A DNA stretch of 31,790 bases from CAZNTZ01 sp964576135 (GTDB taxonomy: Bacteria; Pseudomonadota; Alphaproteobacteria; Rs-D84), in the NCBI GenBank assembly GCA_964576135.1, contig CAZNTZ010000009.1:1-31790 (forward strand). Reading direction: 5' to 3'. The translations under genes and the position numbers were made by a program. The notes under the pieces were generated by a model. The model was not told the DNA's origin. It ran no database searches and saw nothing but the letters and a program-made list of their open reading frames with translations. Positions 22,658-30,176 of the stretch are shown here, piece after piece; the first letter of the stretch is position 1, and each line of letters starts with the position of its first letter.

Positions 22658-23290
22658 ATGAACATACATATCGTACAAACAGGCGACTTTAAAACAAACT
22701 CTGTTGTTATTTCATCAGATGGAAATTGTATTTTATTTGATCCATCTGGACCAGCCAGTGAATGGTTTTATTGGTTGACCGCTCATCAATTAAAACCAAT
22801 TGCAATATATATAACACATGGACATTTTGATCATGTAATGGCACTTGCTAAACTTGTCGAAAAATTCAAAATTCCTTGGTTCATTCACAAAGATGATAAA
22901 ATTGTAATAAATGGAAATAATCTTTTCAGTGCTTTATTTGGTGGAAACAAAATTGAAAAACCAAAAACCAATCCCGAAGAACTTGTAAATGGTTCATTTG
23001 TTGAAATTTTTCCAGGCATTTCTGCGGAAATAATACATACACCCGGTCATACCCCGGGCGGAATTTGTTTTTATATTCAAAAACTTGATTTGCTAATAAG
23101 CGGTGATACACTGTTTGCAAATACAATCGGAAGGACGGATTTACCACTGGGGAATAGTCGCAAAATGTTAGCGTCTTTACAACATTTGTTATCACGTAAT
23201 TTACCAAAAAATACACGTGTTATCCCGGGTCATGGCCAAGAATCAACAATTGGTGAAATACATCACGAAAACCCATTTTTCAGACCTTGA
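22658..23290 (+). CDS. MBL-fold metallo-hydrolase, glyoxalase II-like
   Basis: 210 residues. The metal site is complete: THGHFDH (residues 53-59), HTPGHTPGG with a further His, SGDTLF with the bridging Asp and a C-terminal PGHG His. The order and size fit the small glyoxalase II-like hydrolases, whose substrates are thioesters or related glutathione or CoA derivatives; the exact substrate is unknown. ATG 22658 is chosen because GGAGA lies seven bases before it; an in-frame upstream start at 22571 would overlap the membrane-protein gene. Its TGA lies in the -35 of the downstream Lon-family gene. Confidence 0.92.
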   Translation: MNIHIVQTGDFKTNSVVISSDGNCILFDPSGPASEWFYWLTAHQLKPIAIYITHGHFDHVMALAKLVEKFKIPWFIHKDDKIVINGNNLFSALFGGNKIEKPKTNPEELVNGSFVEIFPGISAEIIHTPGHTPGGICFYIQKLDLLISGDTLFANTIGRTDLPLGNSRKMLASLQHLLSRNLPKNTRVIPGHGQESTIGEIHHENPFFRP

Positions 23291-23314
23291 AAAATAAAGT
23301 ATTTTGATTATATC
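23287..23314 (+). promoter_or_regulatory. Promoter of the Lon-like/tsaB/rimI operon
   Basis: TTGAAA (23287-23292), 16-bp spacer, TATATC (23309-23314), with TGA before the -10. Predicted start near 23321, about 15 bases ahead of the ATG at 23336. CTTGAA resembles a heat-shock -35 but there is no CCCAT-type -10, so it is read as a housekeeping site. Confidence 0.45.
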
Positions 23315-23335
23315 TTGTGTACCGAAGGAAATAAG

Positions 23336-25087
23336 ATGAAAAGTTATATTTTACCTGTACGCGATATGGTTGTTCAACCAGGCGTCACAGTTCCAATTTT
23401 CACCGATAATCCAATCAGTGCAAAAATTATGGAAACTGCAGCAGCCGAAGGTACAAATATTGTACTGGTTGCACAACGTATTCCGAATTATCCAACAAAA
23501 CCCGAAGAAATTTTTAACATCGGCAGTTTTGCCAGTATTTTACAGGTTTTAAACTTGCCTGATGGTACTGTTCATATGCTGACAAAAACAACCGGGGTTG
23601 TAAATATTTCAGATATACGCGTTATTGATGGTAAGTTTATTGGTAATGTAAGTGAAATTCCACAAATTGACGATTCTAATGATGAACGTACAATACTTTT
23701 GCGCGAAAAAATTGTAAATGATTTACCGATGGTTTTGCGTGGCAGAAAATTATTAATGGATAAAATTGCAATGGTTGCTGCAAATTATCCTATGGGTGCA
23801 TTCATTGATTCTATTGTCCAAGCAATTGATATTGATGCCGAAGATGCGGTTATAATACTTGCCCAGCCAAGTTATTATGAAAAATTACTTACTTTGGCGG
23901 AACTTATCGGAATTCAAGTCGAAATGGCAAAGTTAGAAGATAAAATTCAAAACAATGTAAATAAGAAATTTAACGAAGAACGCCGCGAAATATATTTGCG
24001 TGAAAAAATAGGAGCTATGCAGAAAGAACTTGGTGAAGATGGTGAAGACAGCGAAGAAAGTTTTAAATCACGTATTGAAAAATCTGGTATGCCAAAAGAT
24101 GTAAAGAAAAAGGCAATGTCTGAATGGAAACGTCTTCGCAGTATGTCCCCAATGTCGTCAGAGGCTGCGGTAATCAAAACATATCTCGATGAGTTAGTTG
24201 CTATGCCATGGGATAAATCTGATAAATCAAAATTAAATTTGTCACTGGCACGTGATATTTTAGACCGTGAACATTCCGGAATGAAAATAGTCAAAGAAAG
24301 AATTCTGGAACATCTTGTTGTTATGAAAAAAACTGGTAATACGCGTGGATCCATACTTTGTTTAGTTGGATCACCTGGTGTTGGTAAAACATCTTTGGGA
24401 CAAAGTATTGCGCAGGCTTTGGGGCGTAAATATCATCGCATTTCACTTGGCGGAATTTCAGACGAAGCACATTTTCGTGGTCACAGAAAAACATATATCG
24501 GCAGTCAACCTGGTCGTATAATGGACGCGTTGAAACGCTCTGGAACTAATAATCCTGTGATTGTTTTAGATGAAATAGACAAGATGGGTCGTGATTATCG
24601 CGGTGACCCAGAGGCTGCGTTATTAGAAGTTTTGGACCCAGAACAAAATAAAACTTTTCGTGATCATTATCTAGAGGTAGATTTTGACCTGTCTGGCGTT
24701 TTATTTATTGCAACCGCGAACAGTTTGAATATTTCTCCTGCTTTGAAAGATAGAATGGAAATTATTGAAATCCCAAGTTATACCGAAGATGAAAAAATCG
24801 ATATTGCACGCAATCATTTGATTCGTCGTGCGGCAAACGATACCGGTTGGATTTTGGATAACATAGTTATAGATGATTCAGCAATCCGACACATTATTCG
24901 TAATTATACATCAGAAGATGGGGTTCGTGAACTGCGTCGCGAAATAACCGCTATGCTGCGCCGTGCATTACTCGAAGCAGACGGTGAAGATAAACTTACA
25001 GAATTCACATCGCAAAAGATTGACGACTTGCTGCGTGCACGTAAGTCAGTTGGGCTTTCAAAACGAATTGGATTTTCTGCACAATGA
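23336..25087 (+). CDS. lon: Lon-family AAA+ ATPase lacking the peptidase domain
   Basis: 583 residues. The N-terminal substrate-binding domain (ILPVRDMVVQPGVTVPIF onward) and helical linker (NKKFNEERREIYLREKIGAMQKELGE) match Lon. The AAA+ module is intact: Walker A GSPGVGKTS (345-353), the pore-loop region with YIGSQPGR, Walker B VIVLDEIDKM (about 405-415), GDPEAALLEVLDPEQN, sensor 1 IATANS and the lid. The protein stops after DDLLRARKSVGLSKRIGFSAQ, where E. coli Lon (784 residues) begins its Ser-Lys peptidase domain. None of that domain is present in any frame here; the TGA overlaps the tsaB ATG (ATGA), so this is not a recent frameshift. AAGGA precedes the ATG. It may unfold or remodel proteins without cutting them, or cap a separate peptidase (inference). 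Confidence 0.93.
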   Translation: MKSYILPVRDMVVQPGVTVPIFTDNPISAKIMETAAAEGTNIVLVAQRIPNYPTKPEEIFNIGSFASILQVLNLPDGTVHMLTKTTGVVNISDIRVIDGKFIGNVSEIPQIDDSNDERTILLREKIVNDLPMVLRGRKLLMDKIAMVAANYPMGAFIDSIVQAIDIDAEDAVIILAQPSYYEKLLTLAELIGIQVEMAKLEDKIQNNVNKKFNEERREIYLREKIGAMQKELGEDGEDSEESFKSRIEKSGMPKDVKKKAMSEWKRLRSMSPMSSEAAVIKTYLDELVAMPWDKSDKSKLNLSLARDILDREHSGMKIVKERILEHLVVMKKTGNTRGSILCLVGSPGVGKTSLGQSIAQALGRKYHRISLGGISDEAHFRGHRKTYIGSQPGRIMDALKRSGTNNPVIVLDEIDKMGRDYRGDPEAALLEVLDPEQNKTFRDHYLEVDFDLSGVLFIATANSLNISPALKDRMEIIEIPSYTEDEKIDIARNHLIRRAANDTGWILDNIVIDDSAIRHIIRNYTSEDGVRELRREITAMLRRALLEADGEDKLTEFTSQKIDDLLRARKSVGLSKRIGFSAQ

Positions 25088-25641
25088 TACTAATAATAAA
25101 CACTTCTTTACCTGGCATAGAACTTTTGGTTGGTAATGATTCTACCAGTTCTAAATATAAAAAAATTGAAACAGATAAACAATCTGTCGCCCTGCCCGAA
25201 GCCATGGAAAATTTCTTAAACGAAAATGATTTGAAATGGTCTGATCTTACCGCTATTGGGGTTGTTGTTGGTCCAGGAAGTTTTACAGGAATTCGTCTTG
25301 GCATAGCATATGCAAAGGGAATTTCTGTTGGGCTTGATATTCCTGTGGTTGGTATAAACGCATTTGAAATTTATTTAGAAAAAAATCCAAATGCATTTGT
25401 TGCGATTGATTCCGGTCGTGGAGACTTTTTTTGCGCCAGTCAAATGATTGATCCATGCGTGATGACAATTGACGAAGTAGAGCCAAAACAAATGGATTAT
25501 CCACAAACTGTTGGACATTTACCTTTTGATTTACGTGACGGTTTTAATGTGACATGGCGAAAATTAAAACGTCAACCAGAACCAGTAATCCCACTTTATC
25601 TGCGACCAAGTTATGCTGAAACATCTTGCAAATCTTCATAA
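25084..25641 (+). CDS. tsaB: tRNA threonylcarbamoyladenosine biosynthesis protein TsaB
   Basis: Partner of TsaD and TsaE in making t6A at position 37 of ANN-decoding tRNAs. It begins ILIINTS (ASKHA phosphate-1 region) and has the TsaB hallmark VVVGPGSFTGIRLGIAYAKG (residues about 60-80), then P-V-V-G-I. 185 residues, slightly short in the C-terminal part but ending in the usual LYLRPSYAE. It overlaps the Lon-like gene by ATGA and rimI by 29 bases, so all three are probably translated from one message. Confidence 0.93.
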   Translation: MILIINTSLPGIELLVGNDSTSSKYKKIETDKQSVALPEAMENFLNENDLKWSDLTAIGVVVGPGSFTGIRLGIAYAKGISVGLDIPVVGINAFEIYLEKNPNAFVAIDSGRGDFFCASQMIDPCVMTIDEVEPKQMDYPQTVGHLPFDLRDGFNVTWRKLKRQPEPVIPLYLRPSYAETSCKSS

Positions 25642-25996
25642 GGAATGTTTCCCAAATAAACCATGGGGTGAACAGGATTTTTCTGATTTGAAAAAATCGG
25701 GGTGTGAAATTATTTCATCCGATAATGGATTTATTGTTTGGCGAGTTGTATCAGACGAAGCAGAAATTATTACAATTGGTGTTTCACCATCTGCCCGTGG
25801 CAAAGGGATTGCTGATGCGTTGTTAAAGCTTATGGAAAATGATATTAAAACACCAAATACAAAAATATTCCTCGAAGTTGCGGCAACAAACACCTATGCA
25901 ATAAAACTTTATGAACGTAATGGTTTTGAAAAAATCGGTACTCGCCGTGGCTATTACGATGGTGTTGATGCTATTTTGATGTCAAAAACAATATAA
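25613..25996 (+). CDS. rimI: Ribosomal protein S18 alanine N-acetyltransferase RimI
   Basis: GNAT-family enzyme that acetylates the N-terminus of ribosomal protein S18. The acetyl-CoA loop is ITIGVSPSARGKGIADALL, and FLEVAATNTYAIKLYERNGFEKIGTRRGYYDGVDAILMSK is the RimI C-terminal signature. 127 residues, shorter than most (about 145). tsaB-rimI linkage is common in bacteria and supports the call over a generic acetyltransferase. Confidence 0.9.
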   Translation: MLKHLANLHKECFPNKPWGEQDFSDLKKSGCEIISSDNGFIVWRVVSDEAEIITIGVSPSARGKGIADALLKLMENDIKTPNTKIFLEVAATNTYAIKLYERNGFEKIGTRRGYYDGVDAILMSKTI

Positions 25997-26020
25997 TAAA
26001 ATCTTGATTTCCAATATTTT

Positions 26021-26029
26021 TGATATAAT
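26021..26029 (+). promoter_or_regulatory. Extended -10 element upstream of the first LRR gene
   Basis: TGATATAAT, identical to the element ahead of amiC; no good -35 at the right distance. Predicted start near 26036, leader about 36 bases. Confidence 0.5.
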
Positions 26030-26071
26030 ATTCATGTATACCAGAGAGAGAAAGCACAAAAGGCTGGACCT

Positions 26072-27208
26072 GTGTATATTGAAAAAAAATATGACGGAAA
26101 AAGTGTATTAACACATATTTCTGAATCAGATGTTATAGATGGCAAATTAACAATTCCTGGAAATATTGACGTTGTTGCAGATGAAATTTGTCATAATCGC
26201 CAAGATATTTATGAATTAGAATTTCAGGACGGCATATCAGCATTGGGTACTAATTCATTTAGTAATATGCCAAATCTTAGAAAAATATCCAGATTTCCAA
26301 ATACTTTAAAAAATATTGGTTGGGGAACTTTTTGTGGAAATAGTGAATTATCAGGTGTTTTAGAATTTCCAGAAACTTTGACTAATATTGGTTCTTGGGC
26401 ATTTTTTGGTTCAAAAATTAACAAAGTTAAAATGCATAAGTGGGTTAATATTGGATGCAGCCCTTTCAGAGATTGTTCTGAATTATCAGATGTCGAAGTT
26501 GGTGATAAAAAATATAAATTTAAAAATTTCACACCTTATCCGTCATGTAAAGACGAGGATAAAATTATTGAGTTTTTGATTGATTCCGAATGTCCTAATC
26601 CAATATTTAATAAACGTGGTCTGATTGTTTACAAAGGTACAGTTTGGCGTAATACGCTTATGGATTCAGTTAAAAAGATAGAACCAAAAACAATATTAGA
26701 TGCATATGTATCGCAATATACATTTAATGGGCATGAATACACTGGAATCGGTACAAATACAAAAACAAGTATTTTAGATTTACGTCATAATTTCAGAGTA
26801 CCAAAGTTTTATAATTCTTATGGCAGAATCAGCAGTGAAAAATTAACAATGCGAATATCTTTTCAAACAGCTGTTAATTTATATATGGGTGCCACAGGCA
26901 TTTCAACAGAAGACATGAGACAATTTTTATTATCAAATGGTTATATGGATAATAATTGGAATCCAGAACAACAAAACTTTATGGCCAAAGAAATTGCATG
27001 CATAGCAAGTGGTAATTACGGCAGTAATACTTTTAATCGTTATATGTTGGGCTTTATGCACGAAAAATCTTATAATACTTATGAACAAGGTGGAAACAGT
27101 TACAGTTTTTATGGCATAGAGAAAGATTTACATAAATGCGATACTTGTCCATGTTTGCCATGCAATTGCAATTTTGCAAAGATTTTGCAACCACAACATC
27201 AAAGATAA
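26072..27208 (+). CDS. BspA-type leucine-rich repeat protein with Cys-cluster tail
   Basis: 378 residues. Residues about 20-150 hold LRR_5-type repeats (LEFQDGISALGTNSFSNMPNL, FPNTLKNIGWGTFCGNSEL, FPETLTNIGSWAFFGSKI), the pattern of BspA-like surface and effector proteins. A middle domain (about 185-260) ends YTFNGHEYTGIG. The last part is helical and ends with CDTCPCLPCNC (356-366), a dense cluster that could bind metal. No signal peptide is visible, so it is cytoplasmic or exported by another route. Start is GTG 26072 with AAGG eight bases upstream; no better in-frame codon exists. The YkgJ-type gene follows after 3 bases. A paralogue lies at 27656. Confidence 0.8.
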   Translation: MYIEKKYDGKSVLTHISESDVIDGKLTIPGNIDVVADEICHNRQDIYELEFQDGISALGTNSFSNMPNLRKISRFPNTLKNIGWGTFCGNSELSGVLEFPETLTNIGSWAFFGSKINKVKMHKWVNIGCSPFRDCSELSDVEVGDKKYKFKNFTPYPSCKDEDKIIEFLIDSECPNPIFNKRGLIVYKGTVWRNTLMDSVKKIEPKTILDAYVSQYTFNGHEYTGIGTNTKTSILDLRHNFRVPKFYNSYGRISSEKLTMRISFQTAVNLYMGATGISTEDMRQFLLSNGYMDNNWNPEQQNFMAKEIACIASGNYGSNTFNRYMLGFMHEKSYNTYEQGGNSYSFYGIEKDLHKCDTCPCLPCNCNFAKILQPQHQR

Positions 27209-27211
27209 TTT

Positions 27212-27565
27212 ATGACCAAAAAGCGAAAATTTGAATGCCAAAGATGTGGTGATTGTTGTCGTATACCTGCTTTTTTCAAAGTATGCAATGAATATCCAAT
27301 TGCAATGAAAATATCAGAAAAATATGATATAAAATTTATAGAAATAACTAATTCCAAGGCTGGCCCACATTTAATCCCAGAAATATCTAAGCAAGAACTT
27401 GATATGGTTCTGGCCGGTGACTTAAAGAAGGCATCATGTCCATTTATACTTAAAACCTCTGATAATAAGGCATCTTGTTCTATTTATGAAATACGACCTG
27501 TTTTATGCAAACTGTTTGGTGAAACTAAATCATGCTCGGTCTGCCCAAATCAAAAAGTCAGATAA
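27212..27565 (+). CDS. YkgJ-type Cys-cluster protein (putative Zn/Fe chelate)
   Basis: 117 residues with C-x-x-C-G-x-C-C (residues 9-16, CQRCGDCC), CPF in the middle, CSIYEIRPVLCKLFG and a final CSVC. These are the landmarks of the YkgJ family, predicted to bind a metal or Fe-S cluster; the reaction is unknown. It starts 3 bases after the LRR gene with its Cys-rich tail and is almost certainly co-transcribed. A link between the two, such as metal loading or modification of the Cys tail, is inference. Confidence 0.88.
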   Translation: MTKKRKFECQRCGDCCRIPAFFKVCNEYPIAMKISEKYDIKFIEITNSKAGPHLIPEISKQELDMVLAGDLKKASCPFILKTSDNKASCSIYEIRPVLCKLFGETKSCSVCPNQKVR

Positions 27566-27584
27566 AATCCCAAAATTATTATAT

Positions 27585-27612
27585 TTGCAAATTAGTTTGA
27601 AATTGCTAGAAT
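27585..27612 (+). promoter_or_regulatory. Promoter of the second LRR gene
   Basis: TTGCAA (27585-27590), 16-bp spacer, TAGAAT (27607-27612) with TGC before the -10. Predicted start near 27619, leaving a leader of about 37 bases that can form a hairpin over the ribosome binding site. Confidence 0.6.
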
Positions 27613-27639
27613 CGCCCACACAGGGAGTGTGAGATCAAA

Positions 27640-27652
27640 TTGCCGGAGGCAA
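27640..27652 (+). promoter_or_regulatory. Hairpin enclosing the ribosome binding site of the second LRR gene
   Basis: TTGCC-GGA-GGCAA forms a 5-bp hairpin with GGAGG, the Shine-Dalgarno sequence, in its loop and 3' arm, three bases before the ATG at 27656. A CACAC/GTGTG pair lies just upstream. The pairing could limit translation; it may be chance. Confidence 0.3.
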
Positions 27653-27655
27653 ACA

Positions 27656-28399
27656 ATGCTTATCTCAGAAAATGGAAAAACCTTTTATGGTTGCAATAGT
27701 GCAGATGATATTAAAAATGGCTTATTAGAAATACCACTTGGTGTTGTTGAAATAGTTGATAACGCATGTCATGATCGCAAAGATATTTATAATGTTAATT
27801 TCCCAGTCGGTTTGAAAAAAATTGGGTCGAATTCTTTTATTAATAATATAAATATGAAAACACCAAAATTCCCTTGGAGTTTAGAAAATATAGATAATGC
27901 AGCTTTTTCTGGAAATATTGGTTTTACCGGAAGTCTTGATTTTCGTGACACAAAAATGTCTGTTGGTGGGATTAGTTCTAATGCTTTCTATGGAACAAAT
28001 ATTGATACAGTATTGATGGATAATTTTATCAATATTGAAAATAACCCTTTTGATAATTGTAATAAATTAAACAAAGTTGTTATAGCAGGAAAAAGTTATA
28101 ACTATAAATTTGTTAAACCTTTTATATTAAACACTGACGAAGTTGAAAATCACAGCTTTTTGATAGAAAATACCCGTAAAAAAATGGGTGTAAATATTCA
28201 CCAAGGATTACTGTGGGGAAACGATTTTGTAAACATTATGTTGGACAAAGTATCAGTTTTCGTAGCAGAAAAAGAAATTGGAAACGAAGTTGTAACTGGT
28301 ATTGGTGGTTCGTCTTATCAAGCACTTGTATCACTGCGTGAAAATATAGAAAGAAGAAATATCGCATTAATGATGGGACAAAAAAATAATTCTAGATAG
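27656..28399 (+). CDS. BspA-type leucine-rich repeat protein, shorter paralogue
   Basis: 247 residues. It aligns with the first LRR protein through the repeats (CHDRKDIYNVNFPVGLKKIGSNSF against CHNRQDIYELEFQDGISALGTNSF), through NIENNPFDNCNKLNKV against NIGCSPFRDCSELSDV, and through a domain ending VVTGIGGSSYQALVSL against EYTGIGTNTKTSILDL. It stops there, lacking the last 130 residues including the Cys tail. No signal peptide. ATG 27656 has GGAGG upstream, preferred over an in-frame GTG at 27629. It has its own promoter. It meets the convergent helicase gene with 6 bases between. Confidence 0.8.
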   Translation: MLISENGKTFYGCNSADDIKNGLLEIPLGVVEIVDNACHDRKDIYNVNFPVGLKKIGSNSFINNINMKTPKFPWSLENIDNAAFSGNIGFTGSLDFRDTKMSVGGISSNAFYGTNIDTVLMDNFINIENNPFDNCNKLNKVVIAGKSYNYKFVKPFILNTDEVENHSFLIENTRKKMGVNIHQGLLWGNDFVNIMLDKVSVFVAEKEIGNEVVTGIGGSSYQALVSLRENIERRNIALMMGQKNNSR

Positions 28400-28405
28400 T
28401 TTATA

Positions 28406-29683
28406 TCAAGAAACAAAATCCAAAACACGCGAATCAAAAATAACATCGCGTGGACGCAGCGGTGCAGCGATATTTATATCGTTTGCACTGCGCGTTCTTG
28501 ATAATGCGACATATGTTTGTCCATGAGCAAATGCACCACGTGAAATATCAATATTCACAGAATCTAATGTTTTTCCCTGGGCCTTATGAATTGTCATTGC
28601 ATATCCAAGTGCCAATGGAAATTGTTTAAATGACCCAGTTTCGTTTTCAATTAATTTACCATTATCATCACGACCATATTCTATTTTTTTCCAGGTTTCT
28701 GGTTTTATAGTAACAAAGGTTCCTTTACTATTAAGTAACTTTAATTTAATTTCCTTTGCATTTAATTCTTGCACAATGGCCATGGTTCCATTAAGACATT
28801 CTTCGCCATGTTCACGAACATTTCTTGTGAATATTACCAAAGCACCTATTTTCAAAGATAACTCTATTGGACTTGGCACATCTTTTTCTGAAAAATTACC
28901 TGTAAGTTCACCACGATATAATACTTCTGGTGCGGCAATTTGTTCCAGTTTTGATTTATTTATATTATCTGCAATCGCACGAAAAGGTGTAATTAAGACT
29001 GCATTTTTAAGTTTTTCATTATCTGGAATTTTTAATGAATTAAAGAACCCCAGTGCATCAACATCACCATTACGCAGATTGGTTAAATTGGTTAATAATT
29101 CAGAATCTGATTGTCTATAAACCAAATCGAATTTCATCTTTATAAATTCTGCACGTTTATAAACATTTGAATCAAAAAAATATGAATTTGGATGACCATA
29201 TTCTTGTTCATAAAAAACTTGTGCTTCTTTTGTTATTACTGGCGGTAATTGGAATAAATCACCAATTGCCACAACTTGTAACCCACCAAATGGGGAATTA
29301 TTTTTACGCGCCATACGTGCCAATATATCCATAGCATCCAACAAATCAGGTGCGACCATTGAAATTTCATCAATTATTAAAACGTCCGCAGTGGTTAAAA
29401 CATTTCTTGGCTTTGCATTTAATTTAAGAAATTCAGGCATAATAAAATCGCGTGGTGCAATTTGAAATAAAGAATGAATTGTTTGTCCGCCTATATTTAA
29501 CGCACTTACCCCAGTTGGGCATGCACATATAATTTTCTTCTTAGATGCGGATTTCAGATAATTAACAAATGTCGATTTACCAGTCCCAGCCTGTCCAAGA
29601 ATAAGTATATTATCATGCCCGCGTTCAATACATTCAAAAGCATTTATTTGATTTTCGTTTAAGATTGGGGTAATCAAAGACAT
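28406..29683 (-). CDS. PIF1-like helicase (AAA/RecD-like family)
   Basis: 425 residues. Superfamily 1B helicase motifs: Walker A LGQAGTGKST, ACPTGVSALNIGGQTIHSLF (motif Ia), LIIDEISMV (motif II), VVAIGDLFQLPPV (motif III), then ALGYAMTIHKAQGKTLDSVNID (motif V) and TYVALSRTRS (motif VI). Such enzymes unwind DNA 5' to 3', including structured DNA; the bacterial cellular role is poorly defined. ATG 29683 is preferred; a TTG at 29701 would add six residues. It diverges from tRNA-Met, whose promoter begins 27 bases upstream. Confidence 0.93.
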   Translation of the reverse strand: MSLITPILNENQINAFECIERGHDNILILGQAGTGKSTFVNYLKSASKKKIICACPTGVSALNIGGQTIHSLFQIAPRDFIMPEFLKLNAKPRNVLTTADVLIIDEISMVAPDLLDAMDILARMARKNNSPFGGLQVVAIGDLFQLPPVITKEAQVFYEQEYGHPNSYFFDSNVYKRAEFIKMKFDLVYRQSDSELLTNLTNLRNGDVDALGFFNSLKIPDNEKLKNAVLITPFRAIADNINKSKLEQIAAPEVLYRGELTGNFSEKDVPSPIELSLKIGALVIFTRNVREHGEECLNGTMAIVQELNAKEIKLKLLNSKGTFVTIKPETWKKIEYGRDDNGKLIENETGSFKQFPLALGYAMTIHKAQGKTLDSVNIDISRGAFAHGQTYVALSRTRSANDINIAAPLRPRDVIFDSRVLDFVS

Positions 29684-29710
29684 ATCTGCCAAAGTCTGCA
29701 ATTTTTATGC

Positions 29711-29738
29711 TTGAAAAGCAATGTAAATAATATATAAT
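29711..29738 (+). promoter_or_regulatory. tRNA-Met promoter
   Basis: TTGAAA (29711-29716), 16-bp spacer, TATAAT (29733-29738). Predicted start near 29745, exactly where a 19-bp inverted repeat begins. Confidence 0.65.
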
Positions 29739-29744
29739 GCACCG

Positions 29745-29763
29745 GCATTGGTTAAACCAATGC
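29745..29763 (+). repeat. Inverted repeat in the tRNA-Met leader
   Basis: GCATTGGTTAAACCAATGC: 9-bp arms around one base. In RNA it would be a 7-bp stem with a TTAAA loop, at the very 5' end of the tRNA precursor and five bases (29763-29767 counted from the last arm base) ahead of the mature tRNA. It could guide processing or, as DNA, bind a regulator. Confidence 0.6.
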
Positions 29764-29767
29764 TTTC

Positions 29768-29844
29768 GGGTCGGTAGCTCAGTTGGTTAGAGCGGAGCGC
29801 TCATAACGCTTTGGTCCGGGGTTCGAGTCCCTGCCGACCCACCA
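29768..29844 (+). tRNA. tRNA-Met, elongator type (anticodon CAT)
   Basis: Acceptor stem GGGTCGG/CCGACCC fully paired, D arm GCTCAGTTGGTTAGAGC, anticodon loop CTCATAA giving CAT, T arm GGTTCGAGTCC, encoded CCA. The paired first acceptor base and lack of three G-C pairs in the anticodon stem argue against the initiator. A tRNA-Ile2 with modified CAT cannot be excluded from sequence alone. Confidence 0.93.
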
Positions 29845-29865
29845 TTTATCCTAAATACATTCCTA

Positions 29866-29894
29866 TTACATTTATACCTCTGATATGTTATAAT
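29866..29894 (+). promoter_or_regulatory. Promoter of the DUF378 gene
   Basis: TTACAT (29866-29871), 17-bp spacer, TATAAT (29889-29894) with TGT before the -10. Predicted start near 29901; AAGGAGG lies ahead of the ATG at 29942. Confidence 0.6.
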
Positions 29895-29941
29895 TATATG
29901 AAATCGTCGTAAGGCGAAAATAACTAACCAAGGAGGATAAA

Positions 29942-30136
29942 ATGTCTGAATTAAAAAAATATATTTTACTACCACTGATTGTTATTGGCGCATTAAACTG
30001 GGGATTGGTCGGACTATTTAATTATGACTTGGTCGCAGTGTTATTCGGCGCAGGCAGTGTTATTACCAGAGTCGTATACAGTTTGGTTGGTATCTCGGCC
30101 GTACTGTATATATTGACAATTTTTAATAAAAAATAA
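29942..30136 (+). CDS. DUF378 small membrane protein
   Basis: 64 residues with two membrane helices. VIGALNWGLVGLFNYDLVAVLFG and RVVYSLVGISAVLYIL are the hallmark of the DUF378 (YuzA-like) family of unknown function found across bacteria. A perfect AAGGAGG six bases upstream of the ATG predicts strong translation. It has its own promoter and a palindromic terminator. Confidence 0.93.
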   Translation: MSELKKYILLPLIVIGALNWGLVGLFNYDLVAVLFGAGSVITRVVYSLVGISAVLYILTIFNKK

Positions 30137-30150
30137 ATTGTTACTTAAAT

Positions 30151-30176
30151 AAAAATCGCCCAATTGGGCGATTTTT
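30151..30176. terminator. Bidirectional intrinsic terminator
   Basis: A fully palindromic 26-bp sequence, AAAAATCGCCCAA followed by its complement, with T-runs on both strands. It serves the DUF378 gene on one side and the convergent accDA on the other, whose stop codon overlaps its last bases. Confidence 0.93.

Noticed and set aside
23287..23292. Heat-shock (sigma-32) promoter for the Lon-like gene
   Set aside because: CTTGAA fits a -35, but no CCCAT-type -10 follows; a sigma-70 type -10 is present instead.
25084..25641. The missing Lon peptidase domain hidden in another frame downstream
   Set aside because: The region is fully used by tsaB with intact family motifs, and no Lon peptidase motif is seen in other frames.
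26034..26111. ATG directly after the extended -10, as start of a leaderless LRR message
   Set aside because: It is out of frame with the LRR protein and meets a stop after about 25 codons.
29787..29975. Minus-strand open frame over tRNA-Met
   Set aside because: The text GGSAGTRTPDQSVMSAPL is the usual false translation of a tRNA gene.
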